In this document: positions 33,747-42,431 of the stretch, piece after piece
How the letters are laid out: each line of letters starts with the position of its first letter
Position numbering within the stretch: the first letter of the stretch is position 1
Assembly (NCBI GenBank): GCA_002731315.1
Contig: PCBG01000004.1
Location: forward strand, 56,125 to 110,028
Direction of reading: 5' to 3'
Source: Rhodospirillaceae bacterium
GTDB lineage: Bacteria > Pseudomonadota > Alphaproteobacteria > Puniceispirillales > Puniceispirillaceae
DNA length: 53,904 nt
Made by a program: the position numbers and the translations under genes
The notes under the pieces: model-generated
Told to the model about the DNA's origin: nothing
Database searches by the model: none
What the model saw: the letters and a program-made list of their open reading frames with translations, nothing else

Positions 33747-36700
33747 ATGCCAGCTTCCTTTGTCCACCTTCGCGTTCACTCCGCCTATTCGCTGGCTGAA
33801 TCTACCTTGCGTATCAGTAAAATAGCCGCACTAGCTGCCGGTGACTCGCAGCCGGCCGTCGCCATTACGGACACCAACAACATGTTTGGTGCTCTGGAAT
33901 TCTGTAAGGTGATTATGGGAGAGGGCGTGCAGCCGATTGTCGGCGTGCAAGCATTGCTATCCGATGAGCGCGGCAGTGGCGAGGTTGCACTTCTAGCGCA
34001 GACGGATACAGGCTATTCCAATCTTTGCAAGCTCAATTCAAAGGCACTGCTCGAGGTAGAAGGGGGCAATGACCCCGTCATCACGCTGGATATTCTTGGT
34101 ACGCATGCGGAAGGACTGATCCTTCTTGGCGGTGGTGCTGTGGGCGGTTTCATCGGGGCTGCTGCGGCCGATGGACAGGAAGGGTTGGTGCGCGCCCGAC
34201 TAGACGCACTGTCTGCGCTGCTGCCGGGGCGGGTCTATATCGAATTGCAGCGTCATGGTATGGCGGAAGAACAGCGTGCGGAACCGCTGTTGCTGCAAGC
34301 GGCTTTGCAGACAGATCTGCCCTTGGTGGCAACCAACGATTGTCGGTTTGAAACACGCGACATGGAAATGCCGCATGATGTGCTGGTTTGTATCGGAACC
34401 GGACGACGGATCGCCGAAGAAGACCGGGCCCGCTACTCGCCAGAACATTATTTCAAAAGCGTTGACGAAATGACCCGCCTTTTCGCAGACGTTCCCGAGG
34501 CAGTGCGCAATTCGGTTGTGATTGCACAGCGGTGTTCCGTTGTGGCTGAAATGCGTGATCCCATCCTGCCAACCTTTGCCAGTAACGTCGGGCGCGACGA
34601 GCCGGACGAGCTTAAAGAACAGGCCAGTGCCGGACTGGCCATGCGGTTGAAACGACACGTCTTCACAGTGGACATGGATGATGCGGCACGTAATGCTGCA
34701 GCTGCCCCCTATAACGAAAGGCTTGAATTTGAACTTAACGTGGTCAACCAGATGGGCTTCCCTGGCTATTTCCTGATTGTTGCTGACTTCATCCAGTGGG
34801 CAAAACGCCAATCCATTCCAGTTGGCCCCGGGCGCGGGTCAGGTGCCGGCTCGGTTGTCGCCTGGGCCCTGTCGATCACGGACCTTGACCCGTTGAGGTG
34901 GGGATTGCTGTTCGAGCGTTTTCTGAATCCTGAGCGCGTTTCAATGCCTGATTTTGATATTGATTTCTGTCAGGAACGCCGCGACGAGGTCATTACCTAT
35001 GTGCAGGAAAAATACGGTTTTGACCGTGTGGCCCAGATTATAACTTTCGGGTCGTTGCAGGCACGTGCGGCCATTCGCGATGTCGGACGGGTTATGGAAT
35101 TGCCTTATCCTCAAGTTGACCGAATTGCCAAGCTGATCCCGGCTAACCCAGCCAACCCGGTGACCATCGCCAAGGCGCTGGAAAACGAGGAAGAGTTGCG
35201 GGCGCAGCGGCGCGATGACGAACAGGTGGCCGAACTGATAGATATTTCAATGAAAATTGAAGGGCTTTTCCGGCACGCATCAACGCATGCGGCCGGCCTT
35301 GTTATCGGTGACCGGCCGCTTAACGAGCTGGTGCCGCTTTACCGCGATCCACGGTCGCCAATGCCGGTAACACAGTTCAACATGAAATGGGTGGAAAGCG
35401 CTGGTCTCGTCAAATTTGACTTTCTTGGACTGAAAACACTGACCGTGCTTGAGCGTGCTGTGCAGTTCTTGGCGGCGCGCGGCATTGATATCGAACTTGA
35501 ATCCATTCCCCTCGATGATGCAAAGACTTTCGCGATGCTGTCGGTCGGGGATACCGTCGGCGTTTTCCAGCTTGAATCTGCTGGCATGCGCGACGTGCTG
35601 AAGGGGCTGAAGCCTGACAGGTTTGAGGACATTATCGCCGTTGTCGCGCTTTATCGCCCGGGGCCGATGGAGAATATCAAGGATTATGTGGCGCGCAAGC
35701 ACGACCCTTCGCAGATTACCTATATGCATCCAAAGCTTGAGCCGGTGCTTGCCGAGACATTTGGTATCATGATCTATCAGGAACAGGTGCAACAGGCGGC
35801 CAGGATTCTTGCTGGCTATACATTAGGCGGTGCTGATCTGTTGCGTCGTGCCATGGGTAAGAAGATCAAGGAAGAAATGGACAAACAGCGACAGACCTTT
35901 GTCAAAGGTGCTGTAGAAAATGGTTTGTCCGAACAGCTGGCATCAGATGTGTTTGACCAGATTAGCGCATTTGCCGGGTATGGTTTCAACAAATCCCATG
36001 CGGCGGCATATGCGCTCGTGTCGTATCAGACGGCCTATCTGAAGGCAAACTACCCTGCGGAATTCATTGCGGCATCCATGGCCCTCGATTCCGGCAGCAC
36101 CGATAAGTTGGCGATTTTCCGCCAGCAATGTCAGCGCGACAGCATTGCTATATTGCCGCCAAACATTAACTTTTCGGCATCAAATTTCTTTGTAGAACCG
36201 GCTAGGAACGGGTCGGAAGGCGGTATTCGCTATGCCTTGGGCGCATTGAAAAATGTGGGCAGCGAGGCAATGGCAATGCTGGTTGCAGAGCGCGAAGCCA
36301 ACGGCGTATTTCTGGACCTGCCAGACCTGTTGCTTCGGGTCCCGAAGGAAGCGTGCAACCGCCGCCAGCTGGAAAATCTGATTCGGGCCGGTGCGCTGGA
36401 CAGCTTGCACAGCAATCGCCGTGAGCTTCTGGAGAATATCGACACGCTGCTGGCTTATGCGGAAACCATGCAGCGTGACGCGCAATCAAGTCAGGAAAGT
36501 CTTTTTGGTGGTAGTGACGCGCTGGATACCACGGTGCGCCTGAATCCTGTGGATGACTGGAGCGGCATGGACCGTTTGCGCGAGGAGTTTGAGGCCCTTG
36601 GACTATACCTCTCGGCTCACCCTCTGGATGATTATGTCGGCAGAATGGACCGTCTGAAGGTCATTACATCTAAGGACTTGGCTGCGATGATTGAAAGTCG

Positions 36701-37190
36701 CAATATTCGACCGCGGGTGTACCTTGCCGGTTCCGTTACCGCAAAACAGGTGCGCGTGTCGCAGCGCGGTAATAAATTTGCCTTTGTCCAGTTCACCGAT
36801 CAGACAGGCGTTTTTGAAGTCACCTTCTTTTCTGATATTCTCACAGAGACGCAGGCTTTGCTGGATAGTGACATGCCTGTTTTGGTGGCCGCTAATCTGC
36901 GGTTGGAGGAAAACGGTCCCCGGCTTACCGCAGCCAAGGTTGAGACACTGGATTCCGCCATCGCAGCTTGGAATGGCGGTGTTGGCGTCTGGGTAGAGGA
37001 TGAACGGCCCCTTGAGCCTCTGAAGGCACTATTGAAGGAAGACGGTCCCGGGCGCGCATTAGTCAAGCTGAAGCTGATCGTGGATGCGTATGAGGTCAGC
37101 CTGTCCATTCCTGGTGCATATAAACTCAGCAGCGAGACCCGCCACGCGTTGCGGAAATTGCCAGGGATTGTGTCGGTTCAGGACCTCTGA
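33747..37190 (+). CDS. dnaE: DNA polymerase III alpha subunit
   Basis: A 1147-residue DnaE, the replicative polymerase subunit. The N-terminal PHP domain begins FVHLRVHSAYSLAES, with Ala where E. coli has Asp in HSDYS. The active-site aspartates lie in S-M-P-D-F-D-I-D-F-C near 405, with the third further on in KFDFLGLKTL near 555. The G-P-G-R-G-S-G-A-G-S-V-V segment is near 370. A helix-hairpin-helix region and an OB domain (about 990-1070) precede the C-terminus. The ATG at 33747 has AGGTG about ten bases upstream; an in-frame GTG at 33735 is the alternative. Normal DnaE length is 1140-1160. Confidence 0.96.
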   Translation: MPASFVHLRVHSAYSLAESTLRISKIAALAAGDSQPAVAITDTNNMFGALEFCKVIMGEGVQPIVGVQALLSDERGSGEVALLAQTDTGYSNLCKLNSKALLEVEGGNDPVITLDILGTHAEGLILLGGGAVGGFIGAAAADGQEGLVRARLDALSALLPGRVYIELQRHGMAEEQRAEPLLLQAALQTDLPLVATNDCRFETRDMEMPHDVLVCIGTGRRIAEEDRARYSPEHYFKSVDEMTRLFADVPEAVRNSVVIAQRCSVVAEMRDPILPTFASNVGRDEPDELKEQASAGLAMRLKRHVFTVDMDDAARNAAAAPYNERLEFELNVVNQMGFPGYFLIVADFIQWAKRQSIPVGPGRGSGAGSVVAWALSITDLDPLRWGLLFERFLNPERVSMPDFDIDFCQERRDEVITYVQEKYGFDRVAQIITFGSLQARAAIRDVGRVMELPYPQVDRIAKLIPANPANPVTIAKALENEEELRAQRRDDEQVAELIDISMKIEGLFRHASTHAAGLVIGDRPLNELVPLYRDPRSPMPVTQFNMKWVESAGLVKFDFLGLKTLTVLERAVQFLAARGIDIELESIPLDDAKTFAMLSVGDTVGVFQLESAGMRDVLKGLKPDRFEDIIAVVALYRPGPMENIKDYVARKHDPSQITYMHPKLEPVLAETFGIMIYQEQVQQAARILAGYTLGGADLLRRAMGKKIKEEMDKQRQTFVKGAVENGLSEQLASDVFDQISAFAGYGFNKSHAAAYALVSYQTAYLKANYPAEFIAASMALDSGSTDKLAIFRQQCQRDSIAILPPNINFSASNFFVEPARNGSEGGIRYALGALKNVGSEAMAMLVAEREANGVFLDLPDLLLRVPKEACNRRQLENLIRAGALDSLHSNRRELLENIDTLLAYAETMQRDAQSSQESLFGGSDALDTTVRLNPVDDWSGMDRLREEFEALGLYLSAHPLDDYVGRMDRLKVITSKDLAAMIESRNIRPRVYLAGSVTAKQVRVSQRGNKFAFVQFTDQTGVFEVTFFSDILTETQALLDSDMPVLVAANLRLEENGPRLTAAKVETLDSAIAAWNGGVGVWVEDERPLEPLKALLKEDGPGRALVKLKLIVDAYEVSLSIPGAYKLSSETRHALRKLPGIVSVQDL

Positions 37191-37254
37191 CACAGATTGG
37201 GCCGCGCTGTGGCTGCGATGCGCAGTCCAAAGACGGGCATGGGGCCCTTTTAAC

Positions 37255-37283
37255 TTGCAATAGTGCCCGGCTTTGGGTATCTC
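37255..37283 (+). promoter_or_regulatory. candidate promoter of the rpsB operon
   Basis: TTGCAA (37255-37260) and TATCTC (37278-37283) are separated by 17 bases, matching sigma-70-type spacing; hexamer agreement with consensus is partial (4 of 6 and 3 of 6). It lies just after a weak GC stem (GGGC...GCCC) followed by TTTT at about 37235-37251 that may end the dnaE transcript. A leader of about 110 bases would follow before the rpsB ATG. Confidence 0.35.
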
Positions 37284-37339
37284 TCGCGGCAATTCACACA
37301 TGCGGGTTGGAACCGTCTGGCTGCAGTCAGAACTGGCAT

Positions 37340-37364
37340 CCTTCCGGTGAAGGTTCTAAACCTT
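37340..37364 (+). promoter_or_regulatory. rpsB leader with two mutually exclusive hairpins
   Basis: Hairpin A pairs CCTTC (37340-37344) with GAAGG (37349-37353) around CGGT. Hairpin B pairs AAGGTT (37350-37355) with AACCTT (37359-37364) around CTA. They share bases 37350-37353, so only one can form at a time. The element ends 43 bases before the rpsB ATG and upstream of the AGGAG ribosome-binding site. Such overlap is typical of leader switches, and S2 is known to regulate its own operon in E. coli. I cannot tie this structure to a named motif. Confidence 0.42.
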
Positions 37365-37407
37365 TCATTTCCCGCATGGAGGCGTAACCGGAGAACAGGA
37401 GTTTTTG

Positions 37408-38292
37408 ATGTCTCTGCCTACATTTACCATGCGTCAGATGCTTGAAGCTGGCGTACATTTCGGTCACAGCACACGTCGCTGGAATCCACGCATGAAGCCG
37501 TTTATCTTCGGCGAGCGTAATAAAATCCACATCCTTGACCTGCAACAAACGGTGCCGATGCTGCACGCTGCTCTGAAAGCGCTGAGCGATGTGACCTCGC
37601 GTGGTGGTCGGGTGCTATTTGTCGGCACCAAGCGGGCTGCAGCAGACAAGATTGCCGAAACAGCGCGCGATTGTGGCCAATATTACGTTAACCATCGCTG
37701 GCTCGGCGGCATGATGACCAACTGGGCCACTGTGTCCCAGTCAATCCGCCGCCTGCGCGAGCTGGAAACCCGCATGGAGGGTGAAGAGGTCAACCAGCTG
37801 ACCAAAAAAGAAGTCCTGCAGCTGACACGTGAGCGGGACAAGCTGGAAATGACCCTTGGAGGTATCAAGGAAATGGGCGGGTTACCGGATATGCTGTTCG
37901 TGATCGATACGAACAAAGAAGCAATCGCCGTTGAAGAGGCCAATCGGCTTAGCATTCCGGTCATCGCGATTGTTGACTCAAATGCCCGTCCCGAAGGTGT
38001 CGATTACATCATTCCGGGCAATGACGACGCCATGCGCGCAATTTCTTTCTACTGCGAACTGGCACAGGCTGCGGTTCTTGACGGACTGCAGACGGAAATG
38101 ATGGTGTCAGGTGGTGACGCCGGGGACGCTGTCGAAGCGCCACCAGAAACAGCCCTCGTAAGCGAAGAGGCGGCTGCAGAAGAGGCGCCGGCAGACGGAG
38201 ACGCTGCTGCGCCTGCTGAGGTAACAGCGGAGGCCGCTGCTGCCGAGGTATCAGCCGAAGGAGACGGTGCGGAGATAGCGGTAACAAGCTGA
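37408..38292 (+). CDS. rpsB: 30S ribosomal protein S2, with alanine/glutamate-rich C-terminal extension
   Basis: A 294-residue S2, a late-binding protein of the small subunit. The core starts [19 protein letters not shown] and contains [22 protein letters not shown] and [15 protein letters not shown]. coli S2 ends near residue 241. Here about 60 residues follow, mostly Ala, Glu and Pro, and likely disordered. The ATG at 37408 has AGGAG 12 bases upstream. A TTG one codon earlier is also in frame. tsf follows after a 123-base gap holding a strong hairpin. Confidence 0.97.
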   Translation: MSLPTFTMRQMLEAGVHFGHSTRRWNPRMKPFIFGERNKIHILDLQQTVPMLHAALKALSDVTSRGGRVLFVGTKRAAADKIAETARDCGQYYVNHRWLGGMMTNWATVSQSIRRLRELETRMEGEEVNQLTKKEVLQLTRERDKLEMTLGGIKEMGGLPDMLFVIDTNKEAIAVEEANRLSIPVIAIVDSNARPEGVDYIIPGNDDAMRAISFYCELAQAAVLDGLQTEMMVSGGDAGDAVEAPPETALVSEEAAAEEAPADGDAAAPAEVTAEAAAAEVSAEGDGAEIAVTS

Positions 38293-38341
38293 GCTGGCTG
38301 GCGGGTCGCGCGGCTCTGAACGCGAGCTGCTTTCAAATTCT

Positions 38342-38363
38342 ACCGTCCCGGAAACGGGGCGGT
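38342..38363 (+). terminator. strong stem-loop between rpsB and tsf (terminator/attenuator candidate)
   Basis: A 9-bp stem, ACCGTCCCG (38342-38350) against CGGGGCGGT (38355-38363) with one G-T pair, is capped by a GAAA (GNRA) tetraloop. Only TTT follows, then GACG, so it may act as a partial terminator or as an mRNA stabiliser. An rpsB-tsf intergenic terminator is known in E. coli, where it lowers tsf expression relative to rpsB. Confidence 0.55.
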
Positions 38364-38415
38364 TTGACGTATCAAATCCAGGAAAACCTAGATAGCTGAA
38401 GACAGGAACAAAACG

Positions 38416-39333
38416 ATGAGCGTGACTGCTGCACTGGTAAAAGAACTCCGTGAAAAGTCCGGCGCCGGGATGATGGACTGCAAAAAAGCTTTGTCTGAAA
38501 CCGATGGCGATATGGAAGCCGCGATTGACTGGCTAAGGACCAAAGGTTTGGCAACTGCTGCCAAGAAATCTGGTAGAGTTGCAAGTGAAGGTTTGGTGGC
38601 TTTTGCTGTGGATGGGACCTCTGGTGCGCTGATCGAGTTAAATGCTGAAACAGATTTTGTTGCACGCAACACGGACTTTCAGGAATTTGCCTCGACTCTG
38701 GCGTTACTGGCGTTAACTGCCGGGGATATCGACGCCCTTGGGACGTTGGATTATCCGAGTACGGGCCGCAATGTGTCTGAGGAACTGACCCACAAGATTG
38801 CCACCATCGGTGAAAATATGTCGCTGCGTCGCATGGAGGCGGTCAGCGTCGGATCTGGCGCCGTCGTGTCCTATATGCATAATGCTACGGCATCGGGCCT
38901 TGGCCGCATCGGTGTCCTTGTGGCACTGGAATCCACAGCTGATGCCGGTGCTCTCGAAGGACTTGGCAAGCAGATCGCCATGCATATTGCCGCGACATCG
39001 CCCGCCAGCCTGTCTGTTGAGGATCTGGATGCCGAGGCTGTACAGCGCGAACGCGATGTGCTGATCGAACAGGCCAAAGCATCAGGAAAGCCGCAGGAAA
39101 TTGCCGAGAAGATGGTCGAAGGCCGGATGAAGAAGTACTACCAGGAAGTCGTACTTCTTGAACAGACTTCAGTGATCGATGGCGAAACAACGATTGCCGA
39201 TGTTGTTGCGAATGCGTCGAAGGAAGCCGGCACCTCGATTGAATTGACAGCATTTGCAAGGTTCAATCTGGGCGAAGGTATCGAGAAAGAAGAAACAGAC
39301 TTTGCTGCCGAGGTGGCCGCACAGCTGTCCTGA
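38416..39333 (+). CDS. tsf: translation elongation factor Ts
   Basis: A 305-residue EF-Ts that recycles EF-Tu by exchanging GDP for GTP. It opens with [19 protein letters not shown], and T-D-F-V-A-R-N near 80 is the EF-Tu contact loop. The core then has two repeats, the second around H-I-A-A-T-S-P near 193. The ATG at 38416 follows AGGAACAAAACG. It is the second gene of rpsB-tsf-pyrH-frr. Confidence 0.97.
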   Translation: MSVTAALVKELREKSGAGMMDCKKALSETDGDMEAAIDWLRTKGLATAAKKSGRVASEGLVAFAVDGTSGALIELNAETDFVARNTDFQEFASTLALLALTAGDIDALGTLDYPSTGRNVSEELTHKIATIGENMSLRRMEAVSVGSGAVVSYMHNATASGLGRIGVLVALESTADAGALEGLGKQIAMHIAATSPASLSVEDLDAEAVQRERDVLIEQAKASGKPQEIAEKMVEGRMKKYYQEVVLLEQTSVIDGETTIADVVANASKEAGTSIELTAFARFNLGEGIEKEETDFAAEVAAQLS

Positions 39334-39353
39334 TTGCCGTCGGGAGCAAATAG

Positions 39354-40088
39354 ATGGAAGATGACGACACGCACGATGCGCGCTACGAATACCCGCGGGT
39401 GCTGCTAAAAATTTCTGGTGAATCGCTGATGGGAAATCAATCCTACGGCATAGATCCGGAAATGGTGGCCACGGTAGCCCGTGAAGTGAGTGACGTCGTC
39501 GCCTCCGGGGTTGAAACCTGTCTTGTCATTGGTGGAGGTAATATTTTTCGCGGGGTATCTGGTGCCGCAGCTGGCATGGAACGCGCCACTGGCGACTATA
39601 TGGGCATGCTGGCGACCGTCATGAATGCCCTTGCCATGCAGAATGCACTTGAGGCCCTGGACGTCGCAACGCGTGTTATGTCGGCATTGCCAATCAGTGC
39701 CGTTTGCGAGCCCTATATCCGTCGTCGCGCTGTTCGCCATCTGGAAAAGGGCCGGGTGGTTATTTTCGCGGCAGGTACAGGCAACCCATTCTTCACAACC
39801 GATACAGCAGCAGCACTTCGCGCCTCGGAAATGGGATGTCGAGCGCTATTGAAGGGCACGCGCGTTGATGGTGTCTATTCTGCTGATCCTGAAAAAAACC
39901 CAGAAGCGCAGCGCTACGAGCGGTTGAGTTATCTTGATGTTCTCTCCAAGGATCTGCGGGTCATGGACGCATCAGCTATCTCGCTGGCGAGGGAGAATAA
40001 CATTCCGATTCTTGTATTTTCAATTGAGGATTCTGGTGGGTTTGAACGCGTGCTTCGCCATCAGGGAAAATTCACACTCGTCAGCTAA
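39354..40088 (+). CDS. pyrH: UMP kinase
   Basis: A 244-residue PyrH that phosphorylates UMP, an amino-acid-kinase-fold enzyme. Motifs are [10 protein letters not shown] near 17, [10 protein letters not shown] near 58, [11 protein letters not shown] near 80, and [15 protein letters not shown] near 140, followed by D-G-V-Y-S-A-D-P. It begins 20 bases after tsf. A possible regulatory stem (TTTGGCA / TGCCAAA, 40111-40139) lies in the gap before frr. Confidence 0.97.
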   Translation: MEDDDTHDARYEYPRVLLKISGESLMGNQSYGIDPEMVATVAREVSDVVASGVETCLVIGGGNIFRGVSGAAAGMERATGDYMGMLATVMNALAMQNALEALDVATRVMSALPISAVCEPYIRRRAVRHLEKGRVVIFAAGTGNPFFTTDTAAALRASEMGCRALLKGTRVDGVYSADPEKNPEAQRYERLSYLDVLSKDLRVMDASAISLARENNIPILVFSIEDSGGFERVLRHQGKFTLVS

Positions 40089-40110
40089 TGTTACCAGCGA
40101 TATTTTGCCT

Positions 40111-40139
40111 TTTGGCAGGTCTTCACATCCGTTGCCAAA
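40111..40139 (+). other. 7-bp inverted repeat between pyrH and frr
   Basis: TTTGGCA (40111-40117) pairs with TGCCAAA (40133-40139). A shorter stem (TGCC with GGCA) overlaps its left arm, so alternative folds are possible. It lies 41 bases before the frr ATG. No T run follows, so it is not a simple terminator. Confidence 0.3.
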
Positions 40140-40180
40140 CAGCACATGATATGGGCTGCTGAACTGAAGGAGAATTGCAG

Positions 40181-40738
40181 ATGTCCGCATTGGACCTTGA
40201 CGACATCAAGAGGCGGATGGAGGGCAGTCTCAACGGCTTGAAAACCGAATTCATGGGATTGCGTGCCGGCCGTGCGTCGACAGCTATGTTGGAGCCGATC
40301 ATGGTAGAGGCATACGGTTCGAAAATGCCGATTAACCAGGTGGCTAATATTTCTGTGCCAGAACCGCGTTTGCTGACCGTCACTGTCTGGGATGCCGGAT
40401 TGACTTCTTCTGTCGAAAAAGCCATTCGGGAATCAGACTTGGGCCTCAACCCAATGGCAGAGGGAACATTGATACGTGTTCCGATTCCTGATCTGTCCGA
40501 AGAACGGCGCAAGGATATGGTCAAGGTGGCAGGTCGCTATGCCGAGGCCGCGCGTGTTGCGGTGCGCAATGTGCGCCGGGACGGTATCGAAGCGGCGCGC
40601 AAGCTTGAAAAAGACAGTGAGATTTCTATGGATGAACGCCACGATCTTGAGAATGATATCCAGAAATTAACAGATGATCACGTGAAGCAGATTGATGACG
40701 CTCTTTCCAACAAGGAAACGGAGATCACCCAGGTCTAA
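40181..40738 (+). CDS. frr: ribosome recycling factor
   Basis: A 185-residue RRF, which with EF-G splits post-termination ribosomes. It has the standard L-R-A-G-R-A-S near 29, N-Q-V-A-N-I-S-V-P-E-P-R near 55, a P-I-P-D-L-S-E-E-R-R segment near 105 and R-N-V-R-R-D-G-I-E near 133. The ATG at 40181 has AAGGAG ten bases upstream. uppS follows after 65 bases. Confidence 0.97.
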   Translation: MSALDLDDIKRRMEGSLNGLKTEFMGLRAGRASTAMLEPIMVEAYGSKMPINQVANISVPEPRLLTVTVWDAGLTSSVEKAIRESDLGLNPMAEGTLIRVPIPDLSEERRKDMVKVAGRYAEAARVAVRNVRRDGIEAARKLEKDSEISMDERHDLENDIQKLTDDHVKQIDDALSNKETEITQV

Positions 40739-40803
40739 TCCCGCCATCGGCACTGTCGTGGGTCAGGACCGGGTCCTTGAAATGTCAAGAAACGAGTGGT
40801 CAT

Positions 40804-41574
40804 ATGAACAACATTCCGCATCATGTCGCCATTATCATGGATGGGAATCGCCGCTGGGCGCGTGACCGCGGTCATGAAATCCTGTTCGGGCATGAAAAAG
40901 GCGCCGGAACACTGAAAATGATTGCCCGCCGGGCACATGATCGCGGCATCCGCTGGCTGACAGCCTTTGCCTTTTCCTTTGAGAATTGGACCCGACCAAA
41001 ACCGGAAGTTGATGGGCTGATGCTGCTGATGCGGCGCTTTCTCGAGAATGATGTGAACGAACTTCATGAGGAGAATGTAAGGTTTCGGGTCATTGGCACT
41101 CGTGACCGGTTGTCCCCGCGTCTTGTAAGGTTGATTGAATGGGCCGAAGAGGAAACAGCTGGAAATACTGGGCTCAATCTTTGCATTGCTATAGACTATG
41201 GCGGGCGTCAAGAACTTACCAATGCGGCGCGTTTGCTTGCGGCTGAAGTTGCACGCGGCATCATCCGGTCGAGTGACATAAATGAGGACCTGCTAAAATC
41301 GCGAATGGGATCTTCTGCTCTGCCCGACATAGATCTTCTGATCCGTACAGGCGGCGAACAGCGCATTTCTAATTTCATGCTATGGGACATTTCCTATGCC
41401 GAGCTGTTTTTCTGTCAAGCATTGTGGCCAGAATTCTCATCTGAAAATTTTGACTCCGCCTTGCAGAGTTTTACCCAGCGTGATCGCAGATTTGGCGGTG
41501 ACTCGGCGCTAGACGAACAGCGAAGTGTCGAAGTTGGGTTAAATGTCACCCCTTTCAAGGCGCAACCTCGGTAA
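40804..41574 (+). CDS. uppS: undecaprenyl (isoprenyl) diphosphate synthase
   Basis: A 256-residue cis-prenyltransferase that makes the C55 carrier lipid for peptidoglycan and LPS. Motifs are I-I-M-D-G-N-R-R-W-A (with the catalytic Asp near 13), G-H-E-K-G near 30, S-F-E-N-W-T-R-P near 66 and near the C-terminus R-T-G-G-E-Q-R-I-S-N-F, where the usual third residue is Ser. The ATG at 40804 is preferred; an in-frame ATG at 40777 lies nine codons upstream. cdsA follows with a 9-base gap. Confidence 0.95.
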   Translation: MNNIPHHVAIIMDGNRRWARDRGHEILFGHEKGAGTLKMIARRAHDRGIRWLTAFAFSFENWTRPKPEVDGLMLLMRRFLENDVNELHEENVRFRVIGTRDRLSPRLVRLIEWAEEETAGNTGLNLCIAIDYGGRQELTNAARLLAAEVARGIIRSSDINEDLLKSRMGSSALPDIDLLIRTGGEQRISNFMLWDISYAELFFCQALWPEFSSENFDSALQSFTQRDRRFGGDSALDEQRSVEVGLNVTPFKAQPR

Positions 41575-41583
41575 GTCTGTTTG

Positions 41584-42393
41584 ATGGGCATCCTTCTCCA
41601 ACCGAGTACGGCAAAACGCGTGAAGGGCGGGGTCATGTTTTTACCCGTCATAGCGGCATTCATTTTTTCAAGAGATGTGGCGCAATGGTTGTTTCTTGCC
41701 GGTGCGCTGGTCATGGCATGGGAATTTTGTGCCATGCTGCAACTCTCAAAGGCGCTCCAAGCCAAGCTGCTTCTGGATTTCACCCTCTTTGCATTGCCAG
41801 CGTCAATGTTCATGCAGTTGGAAATACTGGCAGGCAATCCACTTCTTCCTGCCATGCTGGTACTTGGTGGTATGGTTACACTGTTTGTTGGTGCTATAAT
41901 CCGTGATCTTGCAGCTACGGTTTTTGTCGGTCTCTTGATCCTTTGTATCCTGTCCGGCCGTAACTTGTTGGGACTGGATGGCGGACATCATCTTTTGCTT
42001 GGCCTTGGGTTTATCGTCGCAGTCTGCGACATCGCCGCCTATTTTGTGGGACGACGGGTAGGTGGGCCGCGACTGGCCCCTTCAATAAGCCCGAACAAGA
42101 CCCTTTCTGGTGCGGCGGGCGGTATTCTTGCCGCTGTCATTGGCAGCATTATTCTCCTGCATGTTGTAGACGTCGTTCATTGGATTCGTGCCGAGTTGGC
42201 CTATGCTGTCCTTGTTGGGATTGTGATCGCGGTTTTGGCACAGGCCGGAGATCTGTTTGAATCCCTCATCAAGCGGCGCAGGGGTGTAAAAGATAGCGGA
42301 CAGCTTATTCCGGGCCATGGCGGTTTTCTTGATCGTTTTGACGGCTATCTTCTTACGTTGCCTGCGCTCTATATTTGTTGCTTGGCCTTTTGA
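41584..42393 (+). CDS. cdsA: phosphatidate cytidylyltransferase (CDP-diglyceride synthase)
   Basis: A 269-residue membrane enzyme that makes CDP-diacylglycerol from phosphatidate and CTP, the branch point of phospholipid synthesis. About seven hydrophobic helices are visible, with the family signature near the C-terminus: S-G-Q-L-I-P-G-H-G-G-F-L-D-R-F-D, containing the catalytic acidic residues. The ATG at 41584 is chosen over a TTG one codon earlier. It lies between uppS and dxr. Confidence 0.94.
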   Translation: MGILLQPSTAKRVKGGVMFLPVIAAFIFSRDVAQWLFLAGALVMAWEFCAMLQLSKALQAKLLLDFTLFALPASMFMQLEILAGNPLLPAMLVLGGMVTLFVGAIIRDLAATVFVGLLILCILSGRNLLGLDGGHHLLLGLGFIVAVCDIAAYFVGRRVGGPRLAPSISPNKTLSGAAGGILAAVIGSIILLHVVDVVHWIRAELAYAVLVGIVIAVLAQAGDLFESLIKRRRGVKDSGQLIPGHGGFLDRFDGYLLTLPALYICCLAF

Positions 42394-42431
42394 AATGCAG
42401 CCGACCCGGGTCGGCATCAACATGGTAGGGA

